This document shows positions 24,801 through 32,022 of a stretch of 64,000 nucleotides of DNA, in pieces. The translations under genes were made by a program, and so were the position numbers. Under the pieces are notes generated by a model that did not search any database, was not told where the DNA came from, and saw only the letters and a list, made by a program, of their open reading frames with translations. This DNA comes from Plazaster borealis (Eukaryota > Echinodermata > Asteroidea > Forcipulatida > Labidiasteridae). The stretch spans positions 18,257,044-18,321,043 of the forward strand of contig CM037460.1 in the NCBI GenBank assembly GCA_021014325.1, read 5' to 3'. Every line of letters begins with the position of its first letter. The first letter of the stretch is position 1.

Positions 24801-27800
24801 TGACTTGGTAACGAGAAACGAAGAGCTGTTGATAGTATAAAACATTGTAGGAAACGACTCCCTCTGAAGTAATCTAGTTTTTGAGAAAGAGGTAATTTCT
24901 CACTAAAATAATAAAAGACTTCTTGCAAGAAGTTTTTATTCCTATCTGAAAGCACACAAATTTGCACAACAAGGGTGTTTTTCTTTCATCATTTTCTTGC
25001 AACTTCGATGACCAATGGAGCCCAAATTTTCACAGGCTTGTTATTTTATGCATTTGTTGGGATACACAAAGTGAGAACACTAGTCTTTGACAATTACCAA
25101 ACGTGTTCAGTGCCTTTAAGTATCGATATCAACTTTACTGACCTGTAGGATCGATGGAATCAGGGAAGGTGTATTTCAGCAGGACGTTTTGGACTGTGCG
25201 CATCCGACAACAGCTGAACTTTTTCACTCGGACTTCTTCTATGGTGTCTGTCACACTGCTCGGAGCAAATGAATCAAGCCGCTTCCGGATATTGTGGCCG
25301 ACTGTAAGATGTTAAAAGATTTGTAGAATGTTGAGAGGTTTGTGCATCTATGTTTATTTTCAGTTAAACGGCACATGTGTCTTCTGTTTAGCAATTTCTA
25401 CCGATTCAGATTTGAACTATGAGCCGACCTGTAAAAGAGGGAGAGGGGGGGGGGTGTCGGGCACTTGTGTACTAGCTTTATACTAACTTTATCCTTGTTG
25501 GATCGTAATTCAGATGAAAATTAAAGCTGTAGTTCTGATTTTGTGTAATGCACGTTCAAGAGTTCAGTCCATAAAAAGTAAGGTTGGCTGCAGATTGCGT
25601 CGCAGCACCTTGTATATGGCGTGTCGTGGCTGAGCGGATAAGAGCACCGAACTCAAGCTCTGGTGTTTCTGATCAGCAGAGTGTGGGTTCAAGTCCCGGT
25701 CGTGACACTTGTGTCCTTAAGCAAAACACTTAACCATTATTGCTGCGTCCTTCGGATGGGACGTTAAGCCGTAGGTCCCATGTGTTGTGTATAAGAACCC
25801 AGTGCACTTATCGTTACGAGAAGGGGTTTGCCCCGGTGTTCCTGGTTTACTCGGCAGCATATTGCGCCACAGCACCTTGTAAACCATTACATGGCGATAT
25901 GTAAAGTACTAAGTCTCATACTTCAAAAATGTAGCTTCGCATACCTCGCAGGAAAATACTGAATGCTGAAGCGCCATAAGCGTCACCGAGTGACGGATTC
26001 GAGTGCTTTATAAGAAGCCACTGCAATTATACCTTTAGAAGGTGTTTTATAATTGGGTCTCCTAATTCAAAGATAGCTACCTTACAAATTGTGTATTATT
26101 ATTAATATTTGTATTTGTTTACACTTACTTGGGGGAGGAGCAAGAGTGGCCGAGACTGTTGAGATCGGTGCAACCTCGTTGCGGCCTACCTTCTTGGCCC
26201 GCTGAGCGACCGACTTCACCAGATCCTGGAGTTTCTGTCGAGTGTTGGCAGCTCCATTGTCCTCATCCAGACTGATTTGATGGAAGATAAATCATGATTC
26301 AATTGAATAATCAGATTTTATTAGATTTCGCTTTGAGGATTCTGTGTGTTTGAAAAAGAACATTTGAGCACAGTAGCATACTGATCAATGCATGAAGCTG
26401 CTTTATCCTGCTGTGTATTTGTGAATGTTAACAATGTTTTGAGTCCGACTAGAGTCAAACTTTTTATAACCATCTGGGCCCGATTTTCATAGAGCTGCTT
26501 AAGCATAAAAAGTAGCTAAACACAACAATAGCATGCTTACCAGAATATGGTTATCAGCCAAAATATTATGTCACATGTACAATCTGAGACTGGTATCCTG
26601 CCTTTTTTTGCTTAGCAAGACAATTTTTAGCAATATTGTTTGCTTAAGCGGCTCTATGAAATTGGGCCTTGGACTTGGGACTCGGAATTAGTGTTTGTGA
26701 CTCGGGACTTCGACAACAAAATGACTCTGTCCCGACTACGACCATGTAAGAAACAAGAAAAACTTCTTTTTAAAAACTTTTTACCAACTTAATTTTCTTG
26801 AAGGTAATATACAGGATTGGTAGAACCGACAAAATAGTCGCAGACAGTGTTCATGTTTTGTGTGATCAACCATTTACATGAAATAACAAACCTGTGAAAA
26901 TTTGGGCTTAATCCGTTGAGTGAGTCAGGAGAAAATAGTGGAAAAAAAAAACATGCACAATTTTCAGCATGTAAACACTCTGTCCTTAGTTTTGGTTGTA
27001 ACAGCAAGATCAGCTGTTGCGGTTTTTTTAAAAGGTTTTTATAGATACAGTTTTCTCGAATATGAATTCATTTCAGAGGGAAATATTTCACACAAAAAAT
27101 GGTTCTAGAATGAACTTCATTAACAGTAAGCCTTCAGACTAGAAGTAAACAGTGATGTTTGTTACCCTTATACCAATCCTGTACAATACCTTTAACTAAA
27201 GATTCTTCAACAGAATGACACTGTCTCCAACCTAGATTAAGAGGTTTGTTTTTTCGAATCCAAAAAATAATGTAGATGTTGCTTACATATTATTTTAGTT
27301 ACGTTTTATTCCTAAGTTTTATCCCTACATTGATCTTGTTGTTTTTACTGTAAATCATGTGCAATTCAGCCTTTGGCTGCGATGCTTGATGTTAATTAAT
27401 AAACCATTATGAATGAATGAAAAAAAAGAAGCTAGGAGTTTCTTCAGACTGGTGACCATGTCTCTTTTGTACCCTTTATTGGTGGTCATAGAGGGCGTTG
27501 TAGGCGTGGTTTGGACTAGTTGGTCATAAATGTTGGTAAGTAACATCTACATTAATTTTGGATTAAAAAAAACCCTGAACCTCTTAATCCATGATTATCA
27601 ACAATCCAGATGAACTTATTTAATGATTTTTGTCTCCAAACCTGTTGCTCATGCAGCTGACATCACTCATGCTGCTCATTGAACTGACAGCCGAGGGTCT
27701 CTTCTGGAACCAGCGCCCCATCCCCCATGACGACTTGCTCCCAGGGGAATTTGACTGGAGATCCCCGTTGTGTGGAGAGACTGACCTACTGCCCAGGAGG

Positions 27801-30403
27801 TGGCTGTTACTGCTGGTCAGTGGGTCCGAGGACTTGAAGATCGCCATCTTGGCCGAGGTGGGGCTGAGGTGCTCGATGGTTCCGGCGTTGGGAAGGCTGA
27901 ACCGTTTGGCCATCATCGTCTCCAGGTTGTTTGGAAGACCAAGGGAAACTGACAGGGCTAGACCCCTTTTGAGAGTCCGGAACAAAGAGTCATCAAAAAG
28001 GAGTCAACACAGTGTGTTTATTAATATTCCAGATTACCATTAACCTACTGGTATATGATCCTGCCCAACTGGCTCTTGCCAGGAGACTGTGGAGATAGTC
28101 CACAGTACACAATCCATGGGGTTTCCACATAATACCAGCTGGGCCCAATTTCATAGAACTGCTCAACACAAAAATTTGCTTAGCATGAAATTTCTTCCTT
28201 GATAAAAACAGGATTACCAACCAAATTTCCATGTGTTGCATATTGCTTGTTACTGGTGTGCAGCTGTTGTTTGCTTATCCTGAAAATCACATGGAAATTT
28301 GGTTGGTAATCCTGTTTTTATCAAGGAAGAAATTTCATGCTAAGCAAATTTTTGTGCTTAGCAGCTCATGAAATTGGGCCCTGCTGTACAAACAGAAGTA
28401 AACCATGCATGCATTTATAGCCTTGGAGGTATGGTACTTTGTGGCAGTCTGTGGTACCAGTGTATCGGAGGGCTTTACAAAGACAAACTTAAGGTTTAAT
28501 CTTCACTGCAGTGAATATACATGTACTGAGCAATTCTCCAGTGTATAAAGGGTGAGATTTTATTTACTTTATATTTTTTTAGGAAAGCAATGTTTGAGAG
28601 AAACCCCATGGTTCCCAAAACATTCAAATACGCGTAAAACTTGGAACAGTCTATCCTGTTTGTAAGTGTGACGTATAATTCCACTGTAAGCCACGCCCAC
28701 TCCACACAAACTGGCTCCACTGATTACCAGAAGCCCATAGGAATTGGTTTTAATTAAAGGGTCTGTATAAGTTTGGTAATTATTCATAAACATTAATGGA
28801 AATAAAATCTTACTTGGTATAATTGCAGCAGCTTCTGATAGTATAAAGCATTTTGAGAAACATTTCACTTTGAAGTAATGTGGTTATGAAAAAAATTAAC
28901 TCAGTTTTTATCCAAAAAAAAAAGAATCTGAGAAGAGTACTGACAGTAACGTTTCTAAGATTGTGTATTCCAATTGCAGATTATTCTTCCTGCGTGGACA
29001 TAAACGCTCCAGATTTTCAACAATATCTCAAAAACGCTACCATGAAATTTTCACAGGTTAGTTTTATGGTATATATCTACAACTATATAGGATTGAAACA
29101 AGTGGGTTCCAATTACCAAATGTATACAATCCCTTTGAACCACATAACAAAACCCCCTGCATTTCAGAGGAAAATCAGCTGACAAGTTGCATGCCTGATT
29201 GTGATCTGTACCTTTTGCCGTTATTCAGGGCAAGTTGGTTCAGATCCCCATTGGAGCTGAAGACAGAATCGGCGGCAGAGGGAGACGGACTGCTGGACAA
29301 AATCCTGGAACTCTGGAATCCATCCCTCTCTGTGGATACATGACTCAAGCTACTCAGCTCTGTCAATCAAAGACAAAATGACAAATGATTAATTTGTTGT
29401 GTCAGTGCAGAAACAATGTATCTCCTAAAATAGCACTTTAGACGTTACGCTTGAGTTTGCAATTGTCAAAATTTTGTATATCGCTTAAAATAGCCCGCAT
29501 GAACTCACAAAATAAGTACGCCCTGAGATACGACAATTTCGCACGGAGTATCTTCTTGCGAGATACGTCATTTTAGCAAAATCTCACCCATAAGTGATCA
29601 TCAGTTTTCCTGCACAAAAACCTCTGGTAGTCAAGAAAGAAAAAGCTTGCAAAATATATTGATGGTATTTAAAGGGTCTGTATACTTTTGGTAATTACTC
29701 ATAAAATTAATGGCAATAAAAACCTACTTGGTAAGAAGCCAGCAGCTTCTGATAGTATAAAGCGCTATGAAGTAATGTGGTTATGGCAAAAAAATATATC
29801 AGTTTTTATCCATAAAAATTTGACTCTGAGTCAGAAACGTTTCTCAGATTATGTATTCCGATTCAAGATTATTCTTCCTGCGTGGACATAACCGCTCCAG
29901 ATTTTCGGCAATTTCTCAAAAATGCTACCACCTCTTGAAATTAAATGTTGAAATAATAGTTTTATGGTATATATCTACAACTATAGGATTGAAACAAAGA
30001 GTAGGTTCCAATTAACAAACGTATACAATCCCTTTAACATAGTAGAAACTTTAAATTCTGACGTACTTCCACTCAAAGCACTTTCAATTCGATTCACTGG
30101 TGTCACGACACTCCCGTCTGAGATGTAACCGGCATTTGAGTTGCCTCCCAGGTCTGTGTTAGCCGGCCCGGGCACTGGAATAAGACTGACTTCAAGATGA
30201 TGGGAGGACTCATGAGATATCTGGTGATTGGTAGTCGGCACGGACAAGCAGATGGTCGGGGTGGTTGAGGGTACCGGTGGCAGTAAGGTTGTACTGCCCA
30301 GAGGTTGGAGGTTATGCAACTCCATCGTTTCCAGTTTCTGAGCCATGACTTTGAGGGGTTTGAGTTTGGCTGGGAGCTTGGAGGTCTCGCTTGGTTGCGA
30401 CAT
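6637..30403 (-). CDS. CNGB: cyclic-nucleotide-gated cation channel, beta-type subunit (gene span)
   Basis: This gene encodes a pore-forming subunit of a cAMP/cGMP-gated cation channel, expected in sensory or ciliary membranes as a heteromer with CNGA subunits. Nineteen coding exons join in phase into 1145 residues. In order: a Ser/Pro-rich N-terminus (1-270); a helix [18 protein letters not shown] (about 281-298), resembling the N-terminal calmodulin site of vertebrate CNGB1; S1-S4 (about 373-490) with [21 protein letters not shown]5 (about 508-530); pore TIGNLP (562-567) and S6; C-linker (596-690); a CNBD with [19 protein letters not shown] (745-763); a basic region (about 880-1040); and an acidic tail with EDDDDE. 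The pore lacks the TIGETP glutamate of CNGA subunits, which supports the beta class. No C-terminal leucine-zipper-type trimerisation helix was recognised. A TGA lies directly upstream of the ATG in frame, which supports this start. Whether it is closer to CNGB1 or CNGB3 is undecided. Confidence 0.93.
7329..7467 (-). CDS. CNGB: CNGB-like exon 18
   Basis: Acceptor TATTGCAG|AG, donor GATAG|GTAAGT. Encodes [20 protein letters not shown] and [15 protein letters not shown]. Predicted disordered or coiled; phase consistent. Confidence 0.87.
8409..8783 (-). CDS. CNGB: CNGB-like exon 17: charged C-terminal tail
   Basis: Acceptor AATTCAG|TG, donor GATAA|GTAAGT. Starts [20 protein letters not shown] and has basic-serine and Glu-rich blocks. 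No domain recognised. The GC-rich composition contrasts with the intron. Confidence 0.88.
8858..8986. repeat. 64-bp direct tandem duplication in CNGB intron
   Basis: Two copies of AATTCTA.TTCG.ACCTCAA, ATGAGCCCTCTTTGTCCG and ACTCTTTGCTTCAAC, differing at a handful of bases. Confidence 0.85.
9345..9430 (-). mobile_element. tRNA-like SINE head (family F)
   Basis: The minus strand reads TTAGATAGCTCAGTTGGTAG (A box), AGCGCTGGCACGTTGAACCG, then GGTTGAAAATCCCGCTCTAG (B-box-like). The same module recurs at 11.7, 20.4, 22.2, 42.7, 42.8 and 63.4 kb, so it is a dispersed repeat. Confidence 0.65.
9731..9850 (-). mobile_element. family E SINE body fragment
   Basis: On the minus strand it matches the family E body: GTGTAATGCACGTAAAAGAA, CCCAGTTACACTTGTCGC and the GGGGTGCCCCGGTGTTTCTG block. 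Confidence 0.6.
10104..10393 (-). CDS. CNGB: CNGB-like exon 16: post-CNBD tail
   Basis: Acceptor AAATTAG|G, donor AGAC|GTGAGT. Encodes [20 protein letters not shown] through [11 protein letters not shown], a highly charged cytosolic region. Codon use is GC-rich compared with the flanking introns, as expected for real coding sequence. Confidence 0.88.
10553..10965 (+). mobile_element. tRNA-Leu-like SINE (family E), near full length
   Basis: Head TGTGGCCGAGCGGATAAGAA and GGGTTCGAATCCCAGTCGTG, as in a class II tRNA-Leu. The body has GTGTTGTGTAATGCACGTAA and GAAGGGGTTTGCCCCGGTGT. The 3' end is GCGCTATATAAATGTCATG. Confidence 0.8.
11655..11810 (-). mobile_element. family F tRNA-like SINE
   Basis: The minus strand carries TAGATAGCTCTGTTGGTAGA and a B-box-like segment. 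The adjoining plus-strand block AATATCTTTGTTCGGGGGTG also follows the copies at 9.6 and 20.5 kb. Confidence 0.65.
11917..12179. mobile_element. family D foldback element
   Basis: Starts GGGCCCAATTTCATAGCGCT and ends CTCTATGAAATCGGGCC. The inner arms GCTTAACGGTAAGCAAATTT and GTGCTTACGGTTAGCAGCGC pair with each other. Ends 19 bp before CNGB exon 15. Confidence 0.7.
12198..12344 (-). CDS. CNGB: CNGB-like exon 15: phosphate-binding cassette and C helix
   Basis: Acceptor CTCTGTAG|C, donor GCCAG|GTGAGT. Encodes [15 protein letters not shown], with the phosphate-contacting Arg and the Thr linked to cGMP preference in CNG channels, then [20 protein letters not shown]. Confidence 0.94.
12413..12755 (+). 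mobile_element. family E SINE, second subtype
   Basis: Head CATGGCCTAGTGGTCAACTG with GTGGGTTCGATTTCCGGTCA. The body differs from the 10.6-kb copy (CTTCTCTTAACCCAGGTGTA, CTCCCCAGGGAGTTGAGAAA), so at least two subtypes exist. Confidence 0.75.
12890..14165. repeat. satellite array, 104/113/116-bp monomers with 550-bp higher-order period
   Basis: About eleven monomers anchored on CAGTAGGAGGGTTG. Anchor positions are 12991, 13131, 13244, 13348, 13464, 13568, 13681, 13794, 13898, 14014 and 14118 (degenerate). Spacings are 140, 113, 104, 116, 104, 113, 113, 104, 116, 104. Long monomers contain ATCTATCATTCACAACCATA; short ones contain GTGCTACAAACCACAGTG. The array fills most of a CNGB intron and ends 90 bp from exon 14. 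Confidence 0.93.
14255..14373 (-). CDS. CNGB: CNGB-like exon 14: CNBD core
   Basis: Acceptor GTATTTAG|GGT, donor ATCAG|GTATTA. Encodes [20 protein letters not shown] and [11 protein letters not shown], the start of the phosphate-binding cassette. A satellite array fills most of the next intron. Confidence 0.93.
15106..15189 (-). CDS. CNGB: CNGB-like exon 13: CNBD start
   Basis: Phase 0 at both ends: acceptor TCTTCCAG|GAC, donor GCAAG|GTAAAC. Encodes [20 protein letters not shown] followed by PGDYICRK, helix A and the first strands of the CNBD. Confidence 0.93.
15274..16190. repeat. 22-bp hairpin minisatellite
   Basis: The consensus unit is GGTTCTTCTCAGAACCACCA plus CT (22 bp). Each unit contains the inverted repeat GGTTCT-TCTC-AGAACC. 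Because 22 is not a multiple of three and the unit has no stop codon, all three plus-strand frames stay open for long stretches; these are not genes. Variant blocks (AGAAGCACCACTGTTC then CCTTTTCAGAAC) recur at about 15461, 15771 and 16041. Confidence 0.95.
16565..16662 (-). CDS. CNGB: CNGB-like exon 12: C-linker, second part
   Basis: Acceptor TTGTCACAG|AT, donor TTTCAG|GTATGC. Encodes [20 protein letters not shown] and TLSKVSLFQ, the end of the C-linker leading into the CNBD. Confidence 0.93.
17250..17407. mobile_element. family B MITE fragment
   Basis: Contains ATATCTCACAAACGCCACTA, GAAATTTTCACAGGTTAGTT and a terminal-like CCAAATGTATACTTACCCTT, all family B marks. The left half is missing. 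Confidence 0.55.
17456..17720 (-). mobile_element. tRNA-Glu-like SINE (family G), minus strand
   Basis: Reverse-orientation match to the plus-strand copy at 37.9 kb: shared blocks are GGTTGTGAAGCCAAGGA, GATGTGGGAGGGAAAACC and GGGATTTGAACTAGGGTTCC (tRNA B-box complement). It lies in the CNGB intron close to the exon 11 donor. Confidence 0.75.
17772..17931 (-). CDS. CNGB: CNGB-like exon 11: C-linker, first part
   Basis: Acceptor TTCCGCAG|ATG, donor TTGG|GTAAAG. Encodes [20 protein letters not shown] and [20 protein letters not shown], the A'-C' helices of the C-linker. A minus-strand SINE sits about 55 bp past the donor. Confidence 0.93.
18290..18660 (+). mobile_element. family E SINE, 5' truncated
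   Basis: Has GATCAGCAGAGTGTGGGTTC, GAGTCCCAGTCTTGACACTT, the body GAGAAGGGGTCTGCCCCGGT, and a 3' end AAGCACTATATAAAAACTAG. Confidence 0.75.
19038..19179 (-). CDS. CNGB: CNGB-like exon 10: pore and S6
   Basis: Acceptor TATCTTAG|C, donor GGACAG|GTGAGC. Encodes the pore helix and filter [20 protein letters not shown] and S6 [16 protein letters not shown]. The filter residue after TIG is Asn, where vertebrate CNGB1/CNGB3 have Gly and CNGA has Glu. Confidence 0.95.
19283..19568. mobile_element. family D foldback element
   Basis: Starts AAGGCCCAATTTTATAGAGG and ends GCTCTATGAAATTGGCCCCT. The interior matches the 11.9-kb copy in reverse (GGCATGCTAACCTTCCGGTG). Confidence 0.7.
19661..19858. mobile_element. 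family D foldback element
   Basis: Starts CTGGGCCAAATTTCATAAAG and ends CAGCTCTATGAAATTGGGCC. Internal marks CCAGCCAAAATACCATACGA and GTGACTGGTACCCCACTC. Confidence 0.7.
19960..20320. repeat. CCAATTGG-rich degenerate repeat tract
   Basis: About 360 bp packed with AATTGGA / TCCAATT and near-palindromic CCAATTGGA / CAGTTGG words on both strands, without a fixed period. No ORF of note. Flanked by a family D element and a poly-G run (about 20378-20392). Confidence 0.8.
20395..20485 (-). mobile_element. family F tRNA-like SINE head
   Basis: The minus strand reads AGATAGCGCAGTTGGTAGAG then GCCAGTACATTAATCC and a B-box-like block. Followed on the plus strand by the TCAATATCTTTGTTTGGGGG block shared with the 9.6- and 11.8-kb copies. 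Confidence 0.6.
20630..20990 (+). mobile_element. family E tRNA-Leu-like SINE
   Basis: Well-preserved head GTGTCGTGGCCGAGCGGTTA, AGAGCACCGGACTCAAGTTC (CAA anticodon position) and GTCCCGGTCATGACACTTGT. No terminator-like T run follows the head, and body sequence continues, so it is not a functional tRNA gene. Confidence 0.8.
20996..21118 (-). CDS. CNGB: CNGB-like exon 9: S5 and turret
   Basis: Acceptor TGTGACAG|G, donor AATGC|GTAAGT. Encodes [20 protein letters not shown] (S5) and [14 protein letters not shown], the extracellular turret before the pore. Confidence 0.93.
21475..21720 (-). mobile_element. non-LTR retrotransposon fragment (RT C-terminal region)
   Basis: The minus strand translates to a run like [20 protein letters not shown] then [14 protein letters not shown], the motif found downstream of the reverse transcriptase domain in many invertebrate LINEs. 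Truncated both sides; ends at a (TTA)n tract. Confidence 0.7.
21715..21752. repeat. (TTA)n microsatellite
   Basis: About a dozen ATT/TAA trinucleotides directly downstream of the CNGB exon 8 donor, likely the tail of the adjacent LINE fragment. Confidence 0.85.
21762..21913 (-). CDS. CNGB: CNGB-like exon 8: S3-S4
   Basis: Acceptor CTTAAAG|TTT, donor TTCAG|GTTTGT. Encodes [20 protein letters not shown] and RLPRLLKG, the S3 and S4 signature of CNG channels. A microsatellite and a LINE fragment lie just past the donor. Confidence 0.93.
22175..22252 (+). mobile_element. family F tRNA-like sequence
   Basis: Reads CTTAACTCAGTTGGTAGAGC (A box) then GGTTGCAGGTTCAAATCCTG (B box), followed by TCAATTTTTT. 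It resembles a tRNA, but the module is dispersed in this window and the acceptor stem does not pair well. Confidence 0.55.
22377..22427 (-). CDS. CNGB: CNGB-like exon 7: S2-S3 linker (17 codons)
   Basis: Tiny exon in phase 0 on both sides: acceptor TTTTCAG|CGT, donor CAGG|GTATGT. Encodes [17 protein letters not shown], the basic linker found at this place in CNG channels. Confidence 0.9.
23668..23873 (-). CDS. CNGB: CNGB-like exon 6: S1-S2
   Basis: Acceptor TTGACCAG|GG, donor GTG|GTGAGT. Encodes S1 ([20 protein letters not shown]) and S2 ([20 protein letters not shown]), ending in the S2-S3 linker. Confidence 0.93.
23908..24225. repeat. about 160-bp tandem duplication
   Basis: Two copies of TTTGGACTTTTTAACCACTT through GCCACAATGAAATCCTGACT. 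A more diverged third copy is recognisable at about 7900-8035 (GCTTCTGAAATGATCTTTTT, CACAATGAAACCCTGGC). Confidence 0.85.
24236..24380 (+). mobile_element. family E SINE head, second subtype, truncated
   Basis: Has GGGTTTGAATCCTGGTCATG, ACACTTGTGTCCTTGAGCAA and GCTTCTCTTCACCCAGGGGT, then is cut by a family B element. Confidence 0.7.
24381..24749. mobile_element. family B MITE, left end truncated
   Basis: Internal blocks TCCTGCGTGGACATAACTGC and CGCTACCAGCTTTTGAAATG. Ends ACCAAACGCATACAATCCCT then TTAA, which is shared with the next element. Confidence 0.8.
24746..25119. mobile_element. family A MITE, full length, TTAA both sides
   Basis: Starts TTAAAGGCACTGTACACGTT and ends AACGTGTTCAGTGCCTTTAA. 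Inner palindrome ACTTCTTGCAAGAAGT. Ends 23 bp before CNGB exon 5's donor end. Confidence 0.88.
25143..25301 (-). CDS. CNGB: CNGB-like exon 5: pre-S1 region
   Basis: Acceptor CTTACAG|TC, donor CTACAG|GTCAGT. Ends [11 protein letters not shown], equivalent to the conserved 'FP.SIDP' stretch immediately before S1 in CNG channels. Confidence 0.9.
25616..26035 (+). mobile_element. family E tRNA-Leu-like SINE, near full length
   Basis: Head GGCGTGTCGTGGCTGAGCGG, GGGTTCAAGTCCCGGTCGTG, body GTTTGCCCCGGTGTTCCTGG, 3' GTGCTTTATAAGAAGCCACT. Confidence 0.82.
26129..26271 (-). CDS. CNGB: CNGB-like exon 4: calmodulin-site-like helix
   Basis: Acceptor AAATCAG|T, donor CCAA|GTAAGT. Contains [20 protein letters not shown], matching the position and LQ-LVK pattern of the N-terminal Ca2+/calmodulin site of vertebrate CNGB1. 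A Pro-rich stretch follows. Confidence 0.88.
26474..26672. mobile_element. family D foldback element
   Basis: Starts CTGGGCCCGATTTTCATAGA and ends CGGCTCTATGAAATTGGGCC; internal TTATCAGCCAAAATATTATG and GAGACTGGTATCCTGCC. Confidence 0.75.
26798..27195. mobile_element. TTAA-type MITE related to family C
   Basis: Terminal inverted match GAAGGTAATATACAGGATTG / CAATCCTGTACAATACCTTT followed by AAC. Interior has ACCTGTGAAAATTTGGGCTT, shared with family A. Confidence 0.65.
27236..27590. mobile_element. foldback element with about 50-bp arms
   Basis: The left arm ATTAAGAGGTTTGTTTTTTC...AATGTAGATGTTGCTTAC is inverted on the right as GTAAGTAACATCTACATT...CCTGAACCTCTTAAT. The 250-bp spacer shows no coding potential. 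Ends about 50 bp from CNGB exon 3. Confidence 0.8.
27642..27965 (-). CDS. CNGB: CNGB-like exon 3
   Basis: Acceptor CTCAAAAG|GGG, chosen because it alone keeps phase. Donor AACAG|GTTTGG. Encodes a Ser-rich segment with [12 protein letters not shown] and [20 protein letters not shown]. The basic-serine patches are possible kinase sites (inference). Confidence 0.78.
28138..28384. mobile_element. family D foldback element, near-perfect inverted repeat
   Basis: Arms of about 95 bp (GGGCCCAATTTCATAGAACT... and ...GCAGCTCATGAAATTGGGCC) pair almost without mismatch, including GGATTACCAACCAAATTTCC / GGAAATTTGGTTGGTAATCC. The loop is about 55 bp. This is the best-preserved family D copy. Confidence 0.9.
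28754..29139. mobile_element. family B MITE
   Basis: Begins TTAAAGGGTCTGTATAAGTT and ends ACCAAATGTATACAATCCCT; internal TCCTGCGTGGACATAAACGC. Confidence 0.82.
29212..29359 (-). CDS. CNGB: CNGB-like exon 2
   Basis: Acceptor ATTGACAG|AG, donor AAAAG|GTACAG. Encodes [17 protein letters not shown] and a Ser-rich linker ending NNGKR. It has no homology I can name; it is supported by phase (1 in, 2 out) and both splice sites. Confidence 0.75.
29669..30037. mobile_element. family B MITE
   Basis: Begins TTAAAGGGTCTGTATACTTT and ends AACAAACGTATACAATCCCT plus TTAA. Abuts CNGB exon 1. Confidence 0.85.
30067..30403 (-). CDS. CNGB: CNGB-like exon 1 (residues 1-112)
   Basis: Starts [20 protein letters not shown]. 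Low-complexity Ser/Thr/Pro-rich cytosolic N-terminus. Donor GAA|GTACGT, one base carried over. An acceptor-like GATAGACAG lies 8 nt before the ATG, so a 5' UTR exon probably lies further upstream. A family B MITE ends 30 bp beyond the donor. Confidence 0.8.
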
Positions 30404-31243
30404 TCACACAACTGTCTATCGATCAAAAATATAACAGAAAAATGTCTTGGAGAGTGAAAGTTAAAGTTAGTCGTAATATTTGAAACTATTTTGTCATCTT
30501 TGGAAGAAAAATGATAACAATACTGAAAACCCTCATCCCAGCACAACAAAAACAATGTTCGACACAATAATAAGAGTGAGCAATTCAGTGTGGAACTTGT
30601 TACTTTGTTTTCAAAATGAGTGTCCTTGTTCACTCCACAGCATTTCATGGCAGGCAAGATAGTCATCATGAATAATTCCACATTTTGTATCATAACTACC
30701 ATACCAAAGAAGGAACTGTAAAAACAAACGGCTATACAAAATTTTGAGATGTGCCTCCTTTCTTCATGTCAAAAGTTGATAAAAATCGTAGGACGGTGCA
30801 ATTTTCATAGAATGTAAGCCTTTATTTTTTCTTCTATTGAACTGTGTACAAATTGCACCTGCAGGAAGTCCAGGCTCTGTGGCTCTTTTGTAAACATGTG
30901 ATGTCACAGGTTACATGGTCTGTGTAAAGTGTAACTATCAAAATCAACACACGGAATTGATTTGCCACTGAATGTTTGTTGTCATTGCAACGCATTACTT
31001 CTTTACAGCTCCATCCAATACTGGCAAAAATTCTTTGACATGTTTTTCACTGATGACAAAACTTCAACTGCTGAAGATAATTTAAAGATTATTTTAAATA
31101 ATTCAAAATCATAGTTTATATTTTTCAAAAATGCACTTTAAAAACTCACATTATGCAAAACATCCACCTCTGCCATTCTCCTAGAGCCTCAATGTTGGGT
31201 GAGGGACTAGGAGTAGCACCCCCCCCCTCCGATGAATCAATCA

Positions 31244-31508
31244 AGATAGGCCCTAATTTTGCATTGAGGAAACAGAATATTATTTTGTTTTTACCCATAC
31301 ACCGATGTGTATTAAGCACTGTATACTCTGTAATTTCCCCGAGTTCTGTGAACAAATCCTCAGGTCGTGGGTTCGAATCCCACCTGAGTGATTTGCCTGT
31401 GTTTTTTTTCTCCCCCAAAACTCAGGAGAGTACTAAGTATACAGTGCTTAATACTAATAGTAATACACATCGGTGTATGGGTAAAACCAAATAATAGGCC
31501 CTAATAAT
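31244..31508. mobile_element. foldback element with tRNA-like B box
   Basis: Arms TTACCCATACACCGATGTGT...AAGCACTGTATACTC and GAGTACTAAGTATACAGTGC...CACATCGGTGTATGGGTA are inverted, and the outer ends TAGGCCCTAAT/ATAGGCCCTAAT recur. Between them lies GTGGGTTCGAATCCCACCTG, a tRNA T-arm-like sequence. Confidence 0.75.
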
Positions 31509-32008
31509 TGTCAAGTCATTGCAACTAAAAGTTACAACCGTTGAGCTATTTCTACCTTCAAGAGCTTGATAATGATAGCACCTAACCCTAACCATTTCTT
31601 CCTCCATGCCCTAACCCAACAAAAATATAAACAGGTGGAAAGAACACTGACAAAAAAACACATAAATACAATACCGTACACTAGCTGTAGTACAGTAGGT
31701 GCACACCTCGATGAATACAAACAAACTAAAATCTGTGATCAGCAATCTGTGAAATTCATCTCATAAACATCTAAACTGTCCACTCGTGTTATTTCACTTT
31801 TCAGATGTTGAAAATGAATTCCTCGAACTAAATCAAAAAAATATCACTTGTCTCTACCTTAAAATGTTTAGTTCTCTCCTCAGTGATCAGCCTTACCGAT
31901 TATTTTTCACATCATTGATTCTGTTTTGATTTCCTAAATCAATTCTTTTTCTCGGCCGTCATCATCGCGGTGAAAACAACAGCATCACAAGACGGCCATC
32001 ATTAACAT

Positions 32009-32022
32009 GACGACATGGCAAC
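32009..32022. promoter_or_regulatory. candidate RFX X-box
   Basis: GACGACATGGCAAC: one perfect half-site (GGCAAC) and a weaker left half, separated by AT, as in RFX-bound X-boxes of ciliary genes. It lies 275 bp before the CNBD1 ATG. A lone half-site GTTGCC occurs at 32188-32193. Motif call by eye only. Confidence 0.3.

Noticed and set aside
27965..27985. Alternative start for CNGB exon 3 further upstream
   Set aside because: The only phase-compatible acceptor is CTCAAAAG ending at 27966; the open frame beyond it is intron.
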